Source of the DNA: JAWPMV01 sp038527215
GTDB taxonomy: Bacteria > Bacteroidota > Bacteroidia > J057
Assembly: GCA_038527215.1 (NCBI GenBank)
Contig: JBCBGC010000020.1
Coordinates: 1-64,000 of the forward strand
Direction of reading: 5' to 3'
DNA: 64,000 bases
Under the pieces are notes generated by a model. That model searched no databases, was not told where the DNA came from, and worked only from the letters and a program-made list of their open reading frames with translations. Position 1 is the first letter of the stretch. Each line of letters opens with the position of its first letter. Position numbers and translations under genes: made by a program. This document shows, piece after piece, positions 33,045-42,252 of this stretch.

Positions 33045-33635
33045 CTAAGCCTGGTTTTGCTGCTCTTCAATCCCCAGAAAATAGCACTTACGACAACGAG
33101 GCTCGTAGGCATCCTTTTCGCCAAGTAGGACGGTTTTCTCTTCTTTACTCAGGCGGTAGGAATAATTGGCGAGGCTGCCGCAGACCTGGCAGATGGCGTG
33201 CACCTTGGTGACAAATTCCGCCATGGCCAGCAAGGCCGGCATAGGCCCAAAGGGTACCCCACGGAAATCCATGTCCAGGCCAGCCACGATCACCCGTACG
33301 CCGCTATTGGCGAGTTGGCGGGCTACTTCCACGATGCCCTCATCGAAAAACTGGGCTTCGTCTATGCCCACTACTTCTACCTCGCTGGCCAGGAGGAGAA
33401 TTTGTTGGGAGGAGGAAACAGCTCGGGAAGGAATCACGTTTTGGTCGTGGGAAACGATGTTTTCTTCGCTATAGCGTGTATCGACCTTGGGCTTGAATAT
33501 CTCCACCCGTTGGTTCGCGATCTGGGCGCGCCTCAGTCTACGAATCAATTCTTCCGTTTTGCCCGAAAACATACTTCCGCACACCACTTCAATCCAACCT
33601 GTCTTCCGGTTGGCAGAATTGACTTCGATAAACAT
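33045..33635 (-). CDS. tdk: Thymidine kinase
   Basis: This 196-residue type II thymidine kinase phosphorylates thymidine with ATP in the salvage pathway. It shows the P-loop GSMFSGKTEELIRRL, the catalytic-site strand VVGIDEAQFFDEG, the flexible lasso region (GLDMDFRGVPFGPMPALLA) and the four zinc-binding cysteines (CQVCGS and CRKCYF). Length is normal. It follows argH by 47 bp on the same strand, so it may be read from the arginine operon, although the functions are unrelated. Confidence 0.96.
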   Translation of the reverse strand: MFIEVNSANRKTGWIEVVCGSMFSGKTEELIRRLRRAQIANQRVEIFKPKVDTRYSEENIVSHDQNVIPSRAVSSSQQILLLASEVEVVGIDEAQFFDEGIVEVARQLANSGVRVIVAGLDMDFRGVPFGPMPALLAMAEFVTKVHAICQVCGSLANYSYRLSKEEKTVLLGEKDAYEPRCRKCYFLGIEEQQNQA

Positions 33636-33682
33636 ATAGCTGGAGTTATTGAACCGGGAAATTAAGAAAGCCTGTCAGGCTT

Positions 33683-35026
33683 TCAAACTGCCTGATGGGT
33701 TATTAATGCCTCCATGGCCGATTCCCATGTTTCAAAGCCAAACTTTTGTACCGCCTTATCCATTTTTGCCCGGATCTGTTCGTTGGCGGGATGGCCGACG
33801 CTGCCCAAATGGGTATGCTTGACCGTGCGTTGTGGAGCATAGGTGCCAGCTTCAATGGCCTCTCCTACTTTGCGGTAGGCCTCCCGAAAAGGAACCCCTT
33901 TCAGCACTTCTTCATTCACCACTTCCACACTGAAGAGGTAATCGTAGAGGGGTTTTTCCAAAATATCCTCCTTCACCTCGATTCGCTGTACCATATAATC
34001 CGTGATAGAAAGACAGCGCTTAAGGTCTTCTATGGCGGGCAAAAGACTTTCTTTGGTCAGTTGCAGATCCCGGTGGTAGCCCGAAGGCAGATTGGTGGTA
34101 ATATGCCCGATTTCGGTAGGGAGCGTTTGCAGTCGATTGGTGCGCGCCCGGAGGATCTCGAACACATCGGGATTCTTTTTGTGGGGCATGATGCTCGAAC
34201 CGGTCGTCAGTTCTTTGGGCAGAGAGATAAAGCCCATGTTTTGGGTCATGTAGAGGCAAACATCCGCGGCTAGTTTATTCAAGGTAGTAGCCAAAGATGC
34301 CACCGCATAGGCCAGCAGCTTTTCGGTTTTGCCTCTTCCCATTTGGGCATAAACCACATTATAACTCAAGTCTGAAAAGCCGAGCAGATGTGTGGTCATT
34401 TCCCGGTCCAGGGGAAAAGAAGACCCATAGCCCGCTGCGGAACCCAGCGGATTTTGGTCTGCTACTGCATAGGCCGCATGCAACATGTGGAGGTCGTCAA
34501 TCAGGCTTTCGGCATAGGCCCCGAACCATAGCCCGAAGGAAGAGGGCATGGCCACCTGAAAGTGCGTATAACCCGGCAGCAACACCTCCCGATAGCGCTC
34601 ACTTTGACTTTGCAGGCTGCTAAACAACTGCTGACTCAGTTCCACCAACTCTTTAATGGCCGCCCGGAAATACAGCTTCAGGTCCAATAGCACCTGATCA
34701 TTACGAGAGCGGCCCGAATGGACCTTTTTGCCCATATCTCCCAACTTCCGCGTCAGCATCAGCTCTACCTGAGAATGCACATCTTCCACATCCTCCTCAA
34801 TCGCAAAACTTCCGTCTTGGGTGGTCTCGTAAATCCGGACCAACTCGGATTGAATATCCTTGCGCTCCGTCTCCGGCAGCAGGTCAATGCTGCTCAGCAT
34901 GCGCGTATGGGCCATGGTGCCGAGGATGTCCCAGGGAGCCAGGAGCAGGTCTAGTTCCCGGTCCCGGCCTACGGTGAAGTCTTCGATGGCTTTTTCTACG
35001 GCAAAGCCTTTGTCCCAAAGTTTCAT
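33683..35026 (-). CDS. argH: Argininosuccinate lyase
   Basis: This is a 447-residue fumarase-superfamily enzyme that splits argininosuccinate into arginine and fumarate, the last step of arginine synthesis. The signature loop GSSIMPHKKNPDVFEI is intact with its catalytic Ser. Other conserved parts are HSGRSRNDQVLLDLKLY, LPGYTHFQVAMPSSFGLW and NPLGSAAGYGSSFPLDRE. It is the last arginine gene of the operon, 183 bp after argE. The gap contains a strong inverted repeat at 35090. Confidence 0.96.
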   Translation of the reverse strand: MKLWDKGFAVEKAIEDFTVGRDRELDLLLAPWDILGTMAHTRMLSSIDLLPETERKDIQSELVRIYETTQDGSFAIEEDVEDVHSQVELMLTRKLGDMGKKVHSGRSRNDQVLLDLKLYFRAAIKELVELSQQLFSSLQSQSERYREVLLPGYTHFQVAMPSSFGLWFGAYAESLIDDLHMLHAAYAVADQNPLGSAAGYGSSFPLDREMTTHLLGFSDLSYNVVYAQMGRGKTEKLLAYAVASLATTLNKLAADVCLYMTQNMGFISLPKELTTGSSIMPHKKNPDVFEILRARTNRLQTLPTEIGHITTNLPSGYHRDLQLTKESLLPAIEDLKRCLSITDYMVQRIEVKEDILEKPLYDYLFSVEVVNEEVLKGVPFREAYRKVGEAIEAGTYAPQRTVKHTHLGSVGHPANEQIRAKMDKAVQKFGFETWESAMEALITHQAV

Positions 35027-35089
35027 AATGATATTTTTAGCCTATTTCAACTTGCTTAGGCTTTATTGTTTTTTCGCTGTCTTGCCGCT

Positions 35090-35125
35090 TTTTCTTGATA
35101 AAAACCGGCGCAAAAATCAAGAAAA
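35090..35125. other. Inverted repeat in the argE-argH spacer
   Basis: TTTTCTTGAT (35090-35099) and ATCAAGAAAA (35116-35125) are perfect complements around a 16-nt loop. A similar T-rich/A-rich hairpin followed by GnnGCAAAAA lies in the argD-argF' spacer at 38035. They may be mRNA-processing or attenuation structures. Confidence 0.45.
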
Positions 35126-35209
35126 TCCCAACCAAGGCCAACTCAAAAGCCATCCTCCCCACGGATTTTCGGGCCTGGCGCGCTTTTTTTACTGCTTTGA
35201 CAGACCTTG

Positions 35210-36274
35210 TTATGCACCCAACTCAAGCCCGCTCAGGAGCTCAATGTACATGGGAATAGCTGCGGCTATTTCTGAGAGGCGAATATACTCATCTGCGGTG
35301 TGAGAACGAGCGGAATCACCTGGCCCCATTTTCAAAGTCGGATACGGAATCAAGGCCTGATCGGATAAAGTAGGCGACCCATAGGTCTTTCTGCCCATGG
35401 CCAGCCCTTTTTGCACCAGGGGATGTTGCGGGTCCAATCGGGATGAATTCAAGCGGAAAGACCGCGCTTTCATCTTGCTTTGGGTGTGCTGCTGAATGAT
35501 CTCAAAGACCTCCTGGTTGCTGTAAAGCTCATTGGTCCGAACATCGACCACGAAGCTGCACTGGTCCGGCACCACATTATGCTGAGAACCGGCCTTGATT
35601 TGGGTCAGACTCATTTTTACCGGTCCGAGAAAGTCGGATACCTTTTCAAACTGATAGCTGCCAAACCAGGCTATATCTTCCAGGGCTTCATAAATGGCGT
35701 TGACCCCTTCCTCGCGGGCCGCATGTCCGGCCACCCCTTTGGCTATGCCATCCAGCACCATCAGGCCTTTTTCGGCGATGGCCAGGTGCATTTCCGTGGG
35801 TTCTCCAATGATGCCTAGATCAATCGGACCCAGCCGATCCAGGATACTGGCAATGCCATTGGGACCGGAGATTTCTTCCTCGGCTGTAGCCGCGATGAGG
35901 AGGTTGAAGGGGAGGTCGGGTTGAGGATAGAAGTGGACAAAAGTCGCGATCAGCGAAACGAGTGGCCCTCCAGCATCATTACTCCCCAGGCCGAATAGCT
36001 GATCTCCTTCCACCCCTGCATGAAAGGGGTCTCGTTGCCAGGAGGGATTGGGTTTGACCGTATCGTGATGGGAATTGAGCAAAATGACCGGCTTGCCGTC
36101 CTGCCAGTGCTGGTTTTTGGCCCAAAGGTTATAGCCTTGTTGCTGGAAAGGAATGTGGTGCTGGGAAAAAAACCGGCTTAAGACGGCTGCCGTGTCTATT
36201 TCCTGGCGACTCAGGGAGGGCGTTTGGATGAGGCTTTTGAGCAGCGCTATGGCTGCGCTGGTGAGTTCTTGCAT
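35210..36274 (-). CDS. argE: Acetylornithine/acetylcitrulline deacetylase-like M20 peptidase
   Basis: This is a 354-residue M20/ArgE-family metallo-hydrolase. Metal ligands and catalytic residues are visible: His-Asp in LLNSHHDTVKPN, Asp in GSNDAGGPLVSL, Glu-Glu in ATAEEEISGPNG, Glu in GEPTEMHLAIAEKG and the final HTADEYIRLSEIA. Because the operon carries an acylornithine carbamoyltransferase, the substrate is expected to be N-acetyl- (or N-succinyl-) citrulline, giving citrulline for ArgG. It lies 3 bp after argB, so translation is probably coupled. Confidence 0.9.
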   Translation of the reverse strand: MQELTSAAIALLKSLIQTPSLSRQEIDTAAVLSRFFSQHHIPFQQQGYNLWAKNQHWQDGKPVILLNSHHDTVKPNPSWQRDPFHAGVEGDQLFGLGSNDAGGPLVSLIATFVHFYPQPDLPFNLLIAATAEEEISGPNGIASILDRLGPIDLGIIGEPTEMHLAIAEKGLMVLDGIAKGVAGHAAREEGVNAIYEALEDIAWFGSYQFEKVSDFLGPVKMSLTQIKAGSQHNVVPDQCSFVVDVRTNELYSNQEVFEIIQQHTQSKMKARSFRLNSSRLDPQHPLVQKGLAMGRKTYGSPTLSDQALIPYPTLKMGPGDSARSHTADEYIRLSEIAAAIPMYIELLSGLELGA

Positions 36275-36277
36275 GGC

Positions 36278-37066
36278 TTAGGCTGGCATTAAGGTGGTTC
36301 CCACAAAATCAGCCTGGCCCAACTGGGCTACGGCCTGGGGCTGACACAAATATATACGATGCACCCCCTGATTCAGGGCGGCAAAGGCATTGTCGAGTTT
36401 GGGTAGCATGCCGCCCGCGATCCGGCCCGCTTTTTTGTGCTGGGCATAGGCTGCAGGCGTGATCTGAGGAATCAGGCTGCTGTCATCCGTAGGGTCGGTG
36501 AGTACGCCCGGGCGATCAAAGCAAAAAACCAGATGCACTTCATACTGTTCTGCCATGGCTTGAGCCACAGAAGAAGCAATGGTGTCCGCATTGGTGTTGA
36601 GCATCTGTCCGGCTCCGTCGTGGGTCAAAGGTGCCATGACGGGCACCATGCCGGCTTGCAGTAAGGTCTGCAAGGCCTGCGCATCTACCCCATCCACGTC
36701 CCCCACGAAGCCGAAATCAATTTGACCGACCGGTCTTTTATGTGCCTGAATCACGTTCATATCTGCCCCTGTCAGGCCGATGGCGTTGATGCCTCGTGCC
36801 TGTAGTAAGGCCACCACGCTTTTGTTCATCAATCCGCCGTACACCATGAGCACGATTTCCAGCATGGCTGCGTCGGTGATCCGACGCCCATCTATCATTT
36901 GCACAGGAATGTCCATGCGCTTGGCCAGTTGGGAGGCGGTTTTGCCGCCCCCATGCACCATGATTTTCAGGCCGGGAAGCTGGGCAAAATTGGACAAAAC
37001 CAGGGCACTTTCTTTAGGGTCTTCCAGGACTTTCCCTCCGACTTTTAAGACACTTAATTTTTCCAT
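36278..37066 (-). CDS. argB: Acylglutamate kinase
   Basis: This is a 262-residue amino-acid-kinase-family enzyme that phosphorylates the gamma-carboxylate of N-acetylglutamate (or the succinyl form) with ATP. Signatures are KVGGKVLEDP, the Gly loop MVHGGGKTASQLAKRM, VYGGLMNKSVVALLQ, GLTGADMNVIQA and MLNTNADTIASSVAQAM. The N-terminal extension that marks arginine-inhibited forms is absent, so feedback control may lie elsewhere. It is separated by only 1 bp from argF' and 3 bp from argE. Confidence 0.95.
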   Translation of the reverse strand: MEKLSVLKVGGKVLEDPKESALVLSNFAQLPGLKIMVHGGGKTASQLAKRMDIPVQMIDGRRITDAAMLEIVLMVYGGLMNKSVVALLQARGINAIGLTGADMNVIQAHKRPVGQIDFGFVGDVDGVDAQALQTLLQAGMVPVMAPLTHDGAGQMLNTNADTIASSVAQAMAEQYEVHLVFCFDRPGVLTDPTDDSSLIPQITPAAYAQHKKAGRIAGGMLPKLDNAFAALNQGVHRIYLCQPQAVAQLGQADFVGTTLMPA

Positions 37067-37067
37067 A

Positions 37068-38012
37068 TCAATGGGTCAAAATGGCCTGCATCACGGCCTG
37101 TGCAGAAACCGTACGATTGCCGGCTTGCTCGATCACCAGAGATTTAGGGCTATCGATCACCGCATCGGCTACCACCACATTGCGCCGGACGGGTAAGCAG
37201 TGCATGAAAAATGCCTCATTTGTGAGGGCCATTTTTTCTGCGTCCACCATCCATCTCGCATCCTGGCTGAGTACCTGCCCATAGGACTGGAAGGAGGACC
37301 AGTTTTTTGCATAGACAAAATCTGCTCCTGCGTAGGCTTTATAAGGATCATATTCAATGGTTGCACCCGCAGAAAAAACCTCATCCAGTTCATAACCTGG
37401 CGGATGAGTAATGGTCAGATCCACATCTGCCACTTGCATCCACTCTGCAAAGGAGTTCCCCACCGCCTGGGGTAAAGCCCTCGGATGCGGAGCCCAGGTC
37501 AGAACAACCTTAGGTCGTTCAGTTTTTTTGTTCGTTTCTATGGTTACCCAATCAGCCAGGGATTGTAACGGATGGCGGGTCGCGGATTCCAGGCTGATCA
37601 CCGGCACGCCCGAAAACTGCTGAAAAGCGGTGAGGATTTCTTCCCGGTAGTCCGCTTCCCGGTCGCTCAGCCCGGCAAAGGCCCGGATGCCCAGGATATC
37701 GCAGTACTGCGCCATGACCGGAGCCGCTTCGCGAATATGCTCGGCTTTGCCAGCATTCATGACCGTCCCATCTTCAAATTCCAATTGCCAGGCGTCGGCA
37801 CTGACGTTCATCACGATGGTGTGCAAGCCCAGGTTTTGGGCAGCTCGCTGGCTGCTCAGCCGCGTCCGCAGGCTGGAATTGAAAAAGACCAGGCCCAGGG
37901 TTTTGTTTTTGCCTAAATCTGGCTTTTCAAAAGGGTATTGCTTGATCTCCAGGGCTTGCTGTAGCAATTGCTGGGGATTGGCTATATCGGCTAGTTTGGT
38001 GAAATGTAGCAT
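37068..38012 (-). CDS. argF': N-acylornithine carbamoyltransferase (AOTCase/SOTCase type)
   Basis: This 314-residue enzyme transfers carbamoyl from carbamoyl phosphate to N-acetyl- or N-succinyl-ornithine, giving the acylated citrulline. It is the Bacteroidota/Xanthomonas version, not ordinary ArgF: FFNSSLRTRLSSQRAA for carbamoyl phosphate, AWQLEFEDGTVMNAGKAEH, ATRHPLQSLADW, TWAPHPRALPQAVGNSF and FMHCLPVRRNVVV. The residue just before EH (position 90), recalled as Pro in succinyl-type and Glu in acetyl-type enzymes, is Ala here, so the acyl group cannot be called. Start ATG at 38012; it is 137 bp downstream of argD. Confidence 0.93.
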   Translation of the reverse strand: MLHFTKLADIANPQQLLQQALEIKQYPFEKPDLGKNKTLGLVFFNSSLRTRLSSQRAAQNLGLHTIVMNVSADAWQLEFEDGTVMNAGKAEHIREAAPVMAQYCDILGIRAFAGLSDREADYREEILTAFQQFSGVPVISLESATRHPLQSLADWVTIETNKKTERPKVVLTWAPHPRALPQAVGNSFAEWMQVADVDLTITHPPGYELDEVFSAGATIEYDPYKAYAGADFVYAKNWSSFQSYGQVLSQDARWMVDAEKMALTNEAFFMHCLPVRRNVVVADAVIDSPKSLVIEQAGNRTVSAQAVMQAILTH

Positions 38013-38034
38013 GTTGTTTTTTCTATTTCTCTAT

Positions 38035-38059
38035 TCCACTTTTTTTAGAAAAAAGTGGA
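38035..38059. other. Hairpin in the argD-argF' spacer
   Basis: TCCACTTTTTT and AAAAAAGTGGA pair over about 11 bp with a short loop. As in the argE-argH spacer, the A arm leads into GCAAAAAATC. It is not a classical terminator for the minus-strand operon. Confidence 0.45.
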
Positions 38060-38149
38060 GCAAAAAATCGGAACGAGCAAATCCATCCCGCGCGCAGCCC
38101 ATCCCCTAAATGCTCGTTCCATCCCCCGCGCGCCAGGAAAAGGGAATGG

Positions 38150-39295
38150 CTAATTTGGCGTAGGTTGTTTTTGTAAAACAGATGTTAAGGCCGTAATAAA
38201 CCGCTCCGCATCAGCTTGCGTCATACTCAAGGGCGGCAGTAAACGAAGCGTTTCCTTTTGGGCGGCGGATCCGGTGAAAATCTGGTGTTCGAAGAGCAAG
38301 GCTTTGCGAACCGGACCTGCAGGAACCTCCAGCTCCATGCCCAGCATCAGGCCTTTACCCCGTACTTCCTTGATGCCTTCCAAATTGCTGAGGGCCTCCA
38401 TCAGATAATGGCCTACCTCGGCAGCCTGCGTGATCAACTTTTCCTGCTCCAGCACTTCCAGAACGGCCAGGCCCGCCGCGCAAGCCAGGTGATTGCCCCC
38501 AAAGGTGGTGCCCAACATACCAAACCAGGGCTCGAAGCGGGGCGAGATCAATACGCCTCCGATGGGAAAGCCATTGCCCATGCCTTTGGCCACCGTGATC
38601 AGGTCCGGCCGGATGCCTGCATGCTGATGCGCAAAAAACTTCCCGGTCCTTCCATAGCCGGATTGGATTTCATCCAAAATCAGCACCGTACCCGTTTCTT
38701 TACAGAGTTTGCTGGCCGCCAGCAGGAACTCCGGCGAGGGCTCATAAATCCCCGCGACGCCTTGCATACCTTCGATGATCACTGCCGCATAGCTCTCCGT
38801 GATCAGATGGGCTTCCAGTTGGGCCAGGTCATTCCATTTGAGGCGGGTGACAAAATCCGTGGGATTGACGCCAGATTGGATTTTGGGATTGTCGGTGACG
38901 GCGACTGCTGCGGAGGTGCGCCCGTGAAAGGCCCTTTCCAGGGCAATCACTTTTTTCCGCCCATTGGAAAAGGAAGCCAGCTTGAGGGCATTCTCGTTGG
39001 CTTCGGCCCCTGAGTTACACAGGAAGAGGCTATAATCAGGATACCCGGATAGCTCGCCCAGCTTTTTCGCCAATTTAGGTTGCAAAGGGTTTTGTACGGA
39101 ATTGGAATAAAAGGCTAGTTTTTCTGCCTGTTTCGTAATGCTTTGGACAAAATGGGGATGGCTATGGCCGATGGAAATCACGGCATGACCGCCGTATAGG
39201 TCCAAATAGGCTTGCCCCTCCGCATCCCATACGGTACAGCCCTGGGCTTTTTCCGGAGCTACATCAAAGAGGGGGTATACATTAAAAAGATCCAT
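38150..39295 (-). CDS. argD: Acetylornithine aminotransferase
   Basis: This 381-residue class III PLP aminotransferase converts N-acyl-glutamate semialdehyde to N-acyl-ornithine with glutamate as amino donor. The PLP lysine lies in LITVAKGMGNGFPIGGV. Other landmarks are the phosphate-binding FLCNSGAEANENALKLA, FHGRTSAAVAVTDN, LILDEIQSGYGRTGKFF and GTTFGGNHLACAAGLAV. Its position between argC and argF' supports the arginine role over other class III aminotransferases. Confidence 0.95.
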   Translation of the reverse strand: MDLFNVYPLFDVAPEKAQGCTVWDAEGQAYLDLYGGHAVISIGHSHPHFVQSITKQAEKLAFYSNSVQNPLQPKLAKKLGELSGYPDYSLFLCNSGAEANENALKLASFSNGRKKVIALERAFHGRTSAAVAVTDNPKIQSGVNPTDFVTRLKWNDLAQLEAHLITESYAAVIIEGMQGVAGIYEPSPEFLLAASKLCKETGTVLILDEIQSGYGRTGKFFAHQHAGIRPDLITVAKGMGNGFPIGGVLISPRFEPWFGMLGTTFGGNHLACAAGLAVLEVLEQEKLITQAAEVGHYLMEALSNLEGIKEVRGKGLMLGMELEVPAGPVRKALLFEHQIFTGSAAQKETLRLLPPLSMTQADAERFITALTSVLQKQPTPN

Positions 39296-39336
39296 GATAC
39301 AGGTTCAAAGGACGTTTTTGAGTTGGTGTTTTTCGG

Positions 39337-40302
39337 TTAAAAGGCCAGAGCTTTGAGCTGCAATCCCTGGGTTTCGGGCAGACCAAACATGAGGTTCATG
39401 TTTTGGACGGCTTGTCCGGAAGCGCCTTTCAATAAATTGTCGATCATGCTGATGATGAGCAGTTTTCCTTCGTGCTTTTCTACAAAGACCACCGCTTTAT
39501 TGGTATTGACCACTTGCTTGAGGTGAGGATTGGCGGTCGCCACGTGGGTAAAAGGATGGTCTTGATAAAAGTGCTGGTAGATGTCCTGGGCTTCTATTTC
39601 AGACAGCTCTGTGTTCAGGTAAGCGCTGCAATAAATGCCTCTGGGAAAATCTCCCCGCATGGGCAGGAAGTTCAGCGCGGGAATGGTTCCGCCTTGTGCC
39701 TGCGTCAGGCTTTGCCTGATTTCGCCCAAATGCTGGTGGGAGAAGGCCTTATAAATAGAAAGGTTGTTATTGCGCCAGGAAAAATGCGTGGTGGAACGCG
39801 GTTGCTGTCCCGCTCCGGTTGAACCGGTGATGGCGTGGATGTGCACTTCCTCGGTGAGTTGTCCTGCTGCCGCCAGCGGCAGCAAGCCTAATTGGATGCA
39901 GGTGGCGAAGCAACCAGGATTAGCCAGCCGGGAAGTCTCCCGGATTTTTTCCCGATTTAATTCCGGTAAGCCATACACAAAATCATGCTCGGGCGCTTCC
40001 AGACGAAAATCCCGACTCAGGTCGATGATGGCTACTGATTCCGGGATGTCATGGGCAGCCAGAAAGGGCAGGGTTTTGCCATGCCCGCTGCAAAAGAAGA
40101 GCACATCAACCTCCGTTTCTACCTGGTTGGTAAAAACCAGCTCGGTATCCCCCAGCAGGTCGTGGTGGATTTCATAAACGGCTTTTCCGGTCTGACTTTG
40201 ACTATGCACAAAGCGAATCTCCGCCTGTGGATGGTTGAGCAGCAAGCGCAACAACTCTCCAGCGGTATAGCCTGCTCCTCCGATGATACCAATGCGAATC
40301 AT
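39337..40302 (-). CDS. argC: N-acetyl-gamma-glutamyl-phosphate reductase
   Basis: This 321-residue NADPH-dependent reductase forms N-acyl-glutamate semialdehyde from the acyl phosphate. The Rossmann start IGIIGGAGYTAGELLRLLL and the active-site Cys in RLANPGCFATCIQLGLLPL are clear, as is the substrate region HAITGSTGAGQQPRSTTHFS. Length fits the type 1 family. It starts 3 bp after argG (GCG TAA, then CC, then ATG), so the two are likely coupled. Confidence 0.96.
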   Translation of the reverse strand: MIRIGIIGGAGYTAGELLRLLLNHPQAEIRFVHSQSQTGKAVYEIHHDLLGDTELVFTNQVETEVDVLFFCSGHGKTLPFLAAHDIPESVAIIDLSRDFRLEAPEHDFVYGLPELNREKIRETSRLANPGCFATCIQLGLLPLAAAGQLTEEVHIHAITGSTGAGQQPRSTTHFSWRNNNLSIYKAFSHQHLGEIRQSLTQAQGGTIPALNFLPMRGDFPRGIYCSAYLNTELSEIEAQDIYQHFYQDHPFTHVATANPHLKQVVNTNKAVVFVEKHEGKLLIISMIDNLLKGASGQAVQNMNLMFGLPETQGLQLKALAF

Positions 40303-40305
40303 GGC

Positions 40306-41502
40306 TTAGGCGTTGGGGTCGTTGACGGACCGGTGAATTTTACTGCTGTTGGCCAGGATCTTGGTGAAGCCTTTTACGTCGTCTCCACTCCAGGCGCGGT
40401 TCATCTCTCCGTAGGTACCAAACTTGGCAGCCATCATATCGTGCGGGGAATCCATACCTAGCACTTCGAAGCGATAAGGGGAAAGGGCTACTTGGACCTT
40501 ACCGCTCACATTCTGCTGAATGTGATCCATGAAAGCCTCAATGTCACGCATCACGGGTTCCAGGTATTGACCTTCGTGCAGCAGCATGCCGTACCAGTTC
40601 GCCAGTTGCTCTTTCCAGTACTGCTGCCACTTGGTGAGGATATGCTTCTCCATCAGATGATGGGCCTTAATGATGATCAAAGGAGCAGCCGCCTCAAAGC
40701 CTACCCGGCCTTTGATGCCTATGATGGTATCGCCAACGTGCGTGTCGCGACCGATGCCATAAGGTGCTGCCAACGCTTCCAGGGCTTGGATGGCTTCAAC
40801 CGGATGGTCATACTTTTCGTCTCCAAATCCAATCAGCTCTCCTTTTTCAAAATGGAGTTCAACTACCTCTTTGCCGTCTTTGCTTACCTGGGTAGGATAG
40901 GCTTCTTCTGGCAGGTAATCCCAGGAATTGAGGGTTTCTTTTCCGCCTACACTGGTGCCCCACAGGCCTTTGTTGATAGAATACTGAGCTTTTTCCCAAA
41001 TCATCTCCACGCCATGCCCTTTCAGATATTCGATTTCAGCCTCCCGGCTCAACTGCTGGTCCCGAATGGGGGTGATCACTTCTATGCCCGGCGCCAGGAT
41101 ATCAAAGACCATATCAAAACGCACCTGATCGTTGCCGGCTCCGGTACTGCCGTGGGCAATGTAGGTTGCCCCTAGTTCCGCGGCATAGGTACCAATGGCC
41201 ATGGCCTGGAACACCCTTTCTGCACTGACCGAAAGGGGATAGGTATTATTTTTCAGCACATTGCCGAAGATGAGGTATTTGATACAGGCCTCATAGTAAT
41301 GCTTGACTTCGTCCAGGACTTTGAAGGAAGCTACGCCCAGTTCGTGCGCTCTTTTTTCGATATCGGCCAGTTCTTCCGGAGAAAAGCCCCCGGTATTGAC
41401 AATGGCTGCATGTACTTCCAGGTCGCGGTCAAGGCTGAGGTATTTGACGCAGTAGGAGGTGTCTAAGCCGCCTGAAAAGGCGAGAACCACTTTAGGTTTC
41501 AT
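40306..41502 (-). CDS. argG: Argininosuccinate synthase
   Basis: This 398-residue enzyme joins citrulline and aspartate with ATP. The N-type ATP-pyrophosphatase loop VVLAFSGGLDTSYCVKYL is at the N-terminus. Further conserved parts are GATYIAHGSTGAGNDQVRF, YSINKGLWGTSVGGKE and IGRDTHVGDTIIGIKGRVGFEAA. It is the second gene of the operon, 24 bp after the GNAT gene. Confidence 0.97.
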   Translation of the reverse strand: MKPKVVLAFSGGLDTSYCVKYLSLDRDLEVHAAIVNTGGFSPEELADIEKRAHELGVASFKVLDEVKHYYEACIKYLIFGNVLKNNTYPLSVSAERVFQAMAIGTYAAELGATYIAHGSTGAGNDQVRFDMVFDILAPGIEVITPIRDQQLSREAEIEYLKGHGVEMIWEKAQYSINKGLWGTSVGGKETLNSWDYLPEEAYPTQVSKDGKEVVELHFEKGELIGFGDEKYDHPVEAIQALEALAAPYGIGRDTHVGDTIIGIKGRVGFEAAAPLIIIKAHHLMEKHILTKWQQYWKEQLANWYGMLLHEGQYLEPVMRDIEAFMDHIQQNVSGKVQVALSPYRFEVLGMDSPHDMMAAKFGTYGEMNRAWSGDDVKGFTKILANSSKIHRSVNDPNA

Positions 41503-41526
41503 GTGGGTAAATGATAGGGTTGGGGA

Positions 41527-42207
41527 TTATACTTTGACAAATTTTCCGAAAAGGCGATCCAAAATGCCTTGCAAGACGGGATTGGCTTTTCGTTTCCGTA
41601 AATGTTGCTTGTATTTCTGCCAGCGGTCCTCAAGGGCCGCAGATTTCTGGTTCAGGTTTTCTGTTTCGCTTTTTTCCGCTCGCTTGGGGTCATATAACAT
41701 ACCCGTACACAAGCAGATTTTTCGCTGGGTACGGGTGAGCACATCATAATTGGGACAGCTTTGGCAGCCCGACCAAAACACCTCATCATTCGTCAGTTCG
41801 GAAAAGGTAACGGGTTTATAGCCCAGATCAGAATTGATTTTCATCACGGCCTGGCTGGTGGTAATGCCGAAGAGCTTGGCTTGCGGATATTTCTGCCGCG
41901 ATAACTCAAAAGCCTTAGTCTTGATCTTTTTGGCTAAGCCCTGCTTGCGGTAGTCGGGAGAGACGATCAGCCCGGAATTTGCCACGTAGCGGTCATGACT
42001 CCAGGTTTCGATATAGCAAAAGCCGGCCACGTTTTGGCCCTCCAACGCAATGATGGCTTTGCCCTCCTGCATTTTTGAAAGGATGTAGCTAGGGGCTCGT
42101 TTGGCAATGCCCGTACCGCGTGCTTTGGCGGCTTCTTCGATCATCTGGCAGATGGCTTCCGCATAGGGATAATGCTCGGGGCCGGCTACGTGAATGGAAA
42201 ATTCCAT
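41527..42207 (-). CDS. GNAT-family N-acyltransferase, probable N-acylglutamate synthase
   Basis: This 226-residue GNAT-fold protein leads the arginine operon. The acetyl-CoA-binding segment is SGLIVSPDYRKQGLAKKIKT (pyrophosphate loop RKQGLA). Residues in the second half (FWSGCQSCPNYDVLTRTQ, then ICLCTGMLYDP) carry four cysteines that may bind a metal. The C-terminus is basic. No argA or argJ is seen in the operon, and GNAT proteins in this position in Bacteroidota (for example the Bacteroides gene needed for arginine synthesis) are thought to make N-acetyl- or N-succinyl-glutamate. This fits context but is not proven by sequence. Confidence 0.82.
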   Translation of the reverse strand: MEFSIHVAGPEHYPYAEAICQMIEEAAKARGTGIAKRAPSYILSKMQEGKAIIALEGQNVAGFCYIETWSHDRYVANSGLIVSPDYRKQGLAKKIKTKAFELSRQKYPQAKLFGITTSQAVMKINSDLGYKPVTFSELTNDEVFWSGCQSCPNYDVLTRTQRKICLCTGMLYDPKRAEKSETENLNQKSAALEDRWQKYKQHLRKRKANPVLQGILDRLFGKFVKV

Positions 42208-42252
42208 GGGTTAGGAATGAGAAAATAGATAAAGGTTGAATAAGCGAAAGGA

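Noticed and set aside
38258..39013. Open frame of 251 codons on the + strand
   Set aside because: It is antisense to argD, whose motifs are complete.
40492..41175. Open frame of 227 codons on the + strand
   Set aside because: It is antisense to argG.
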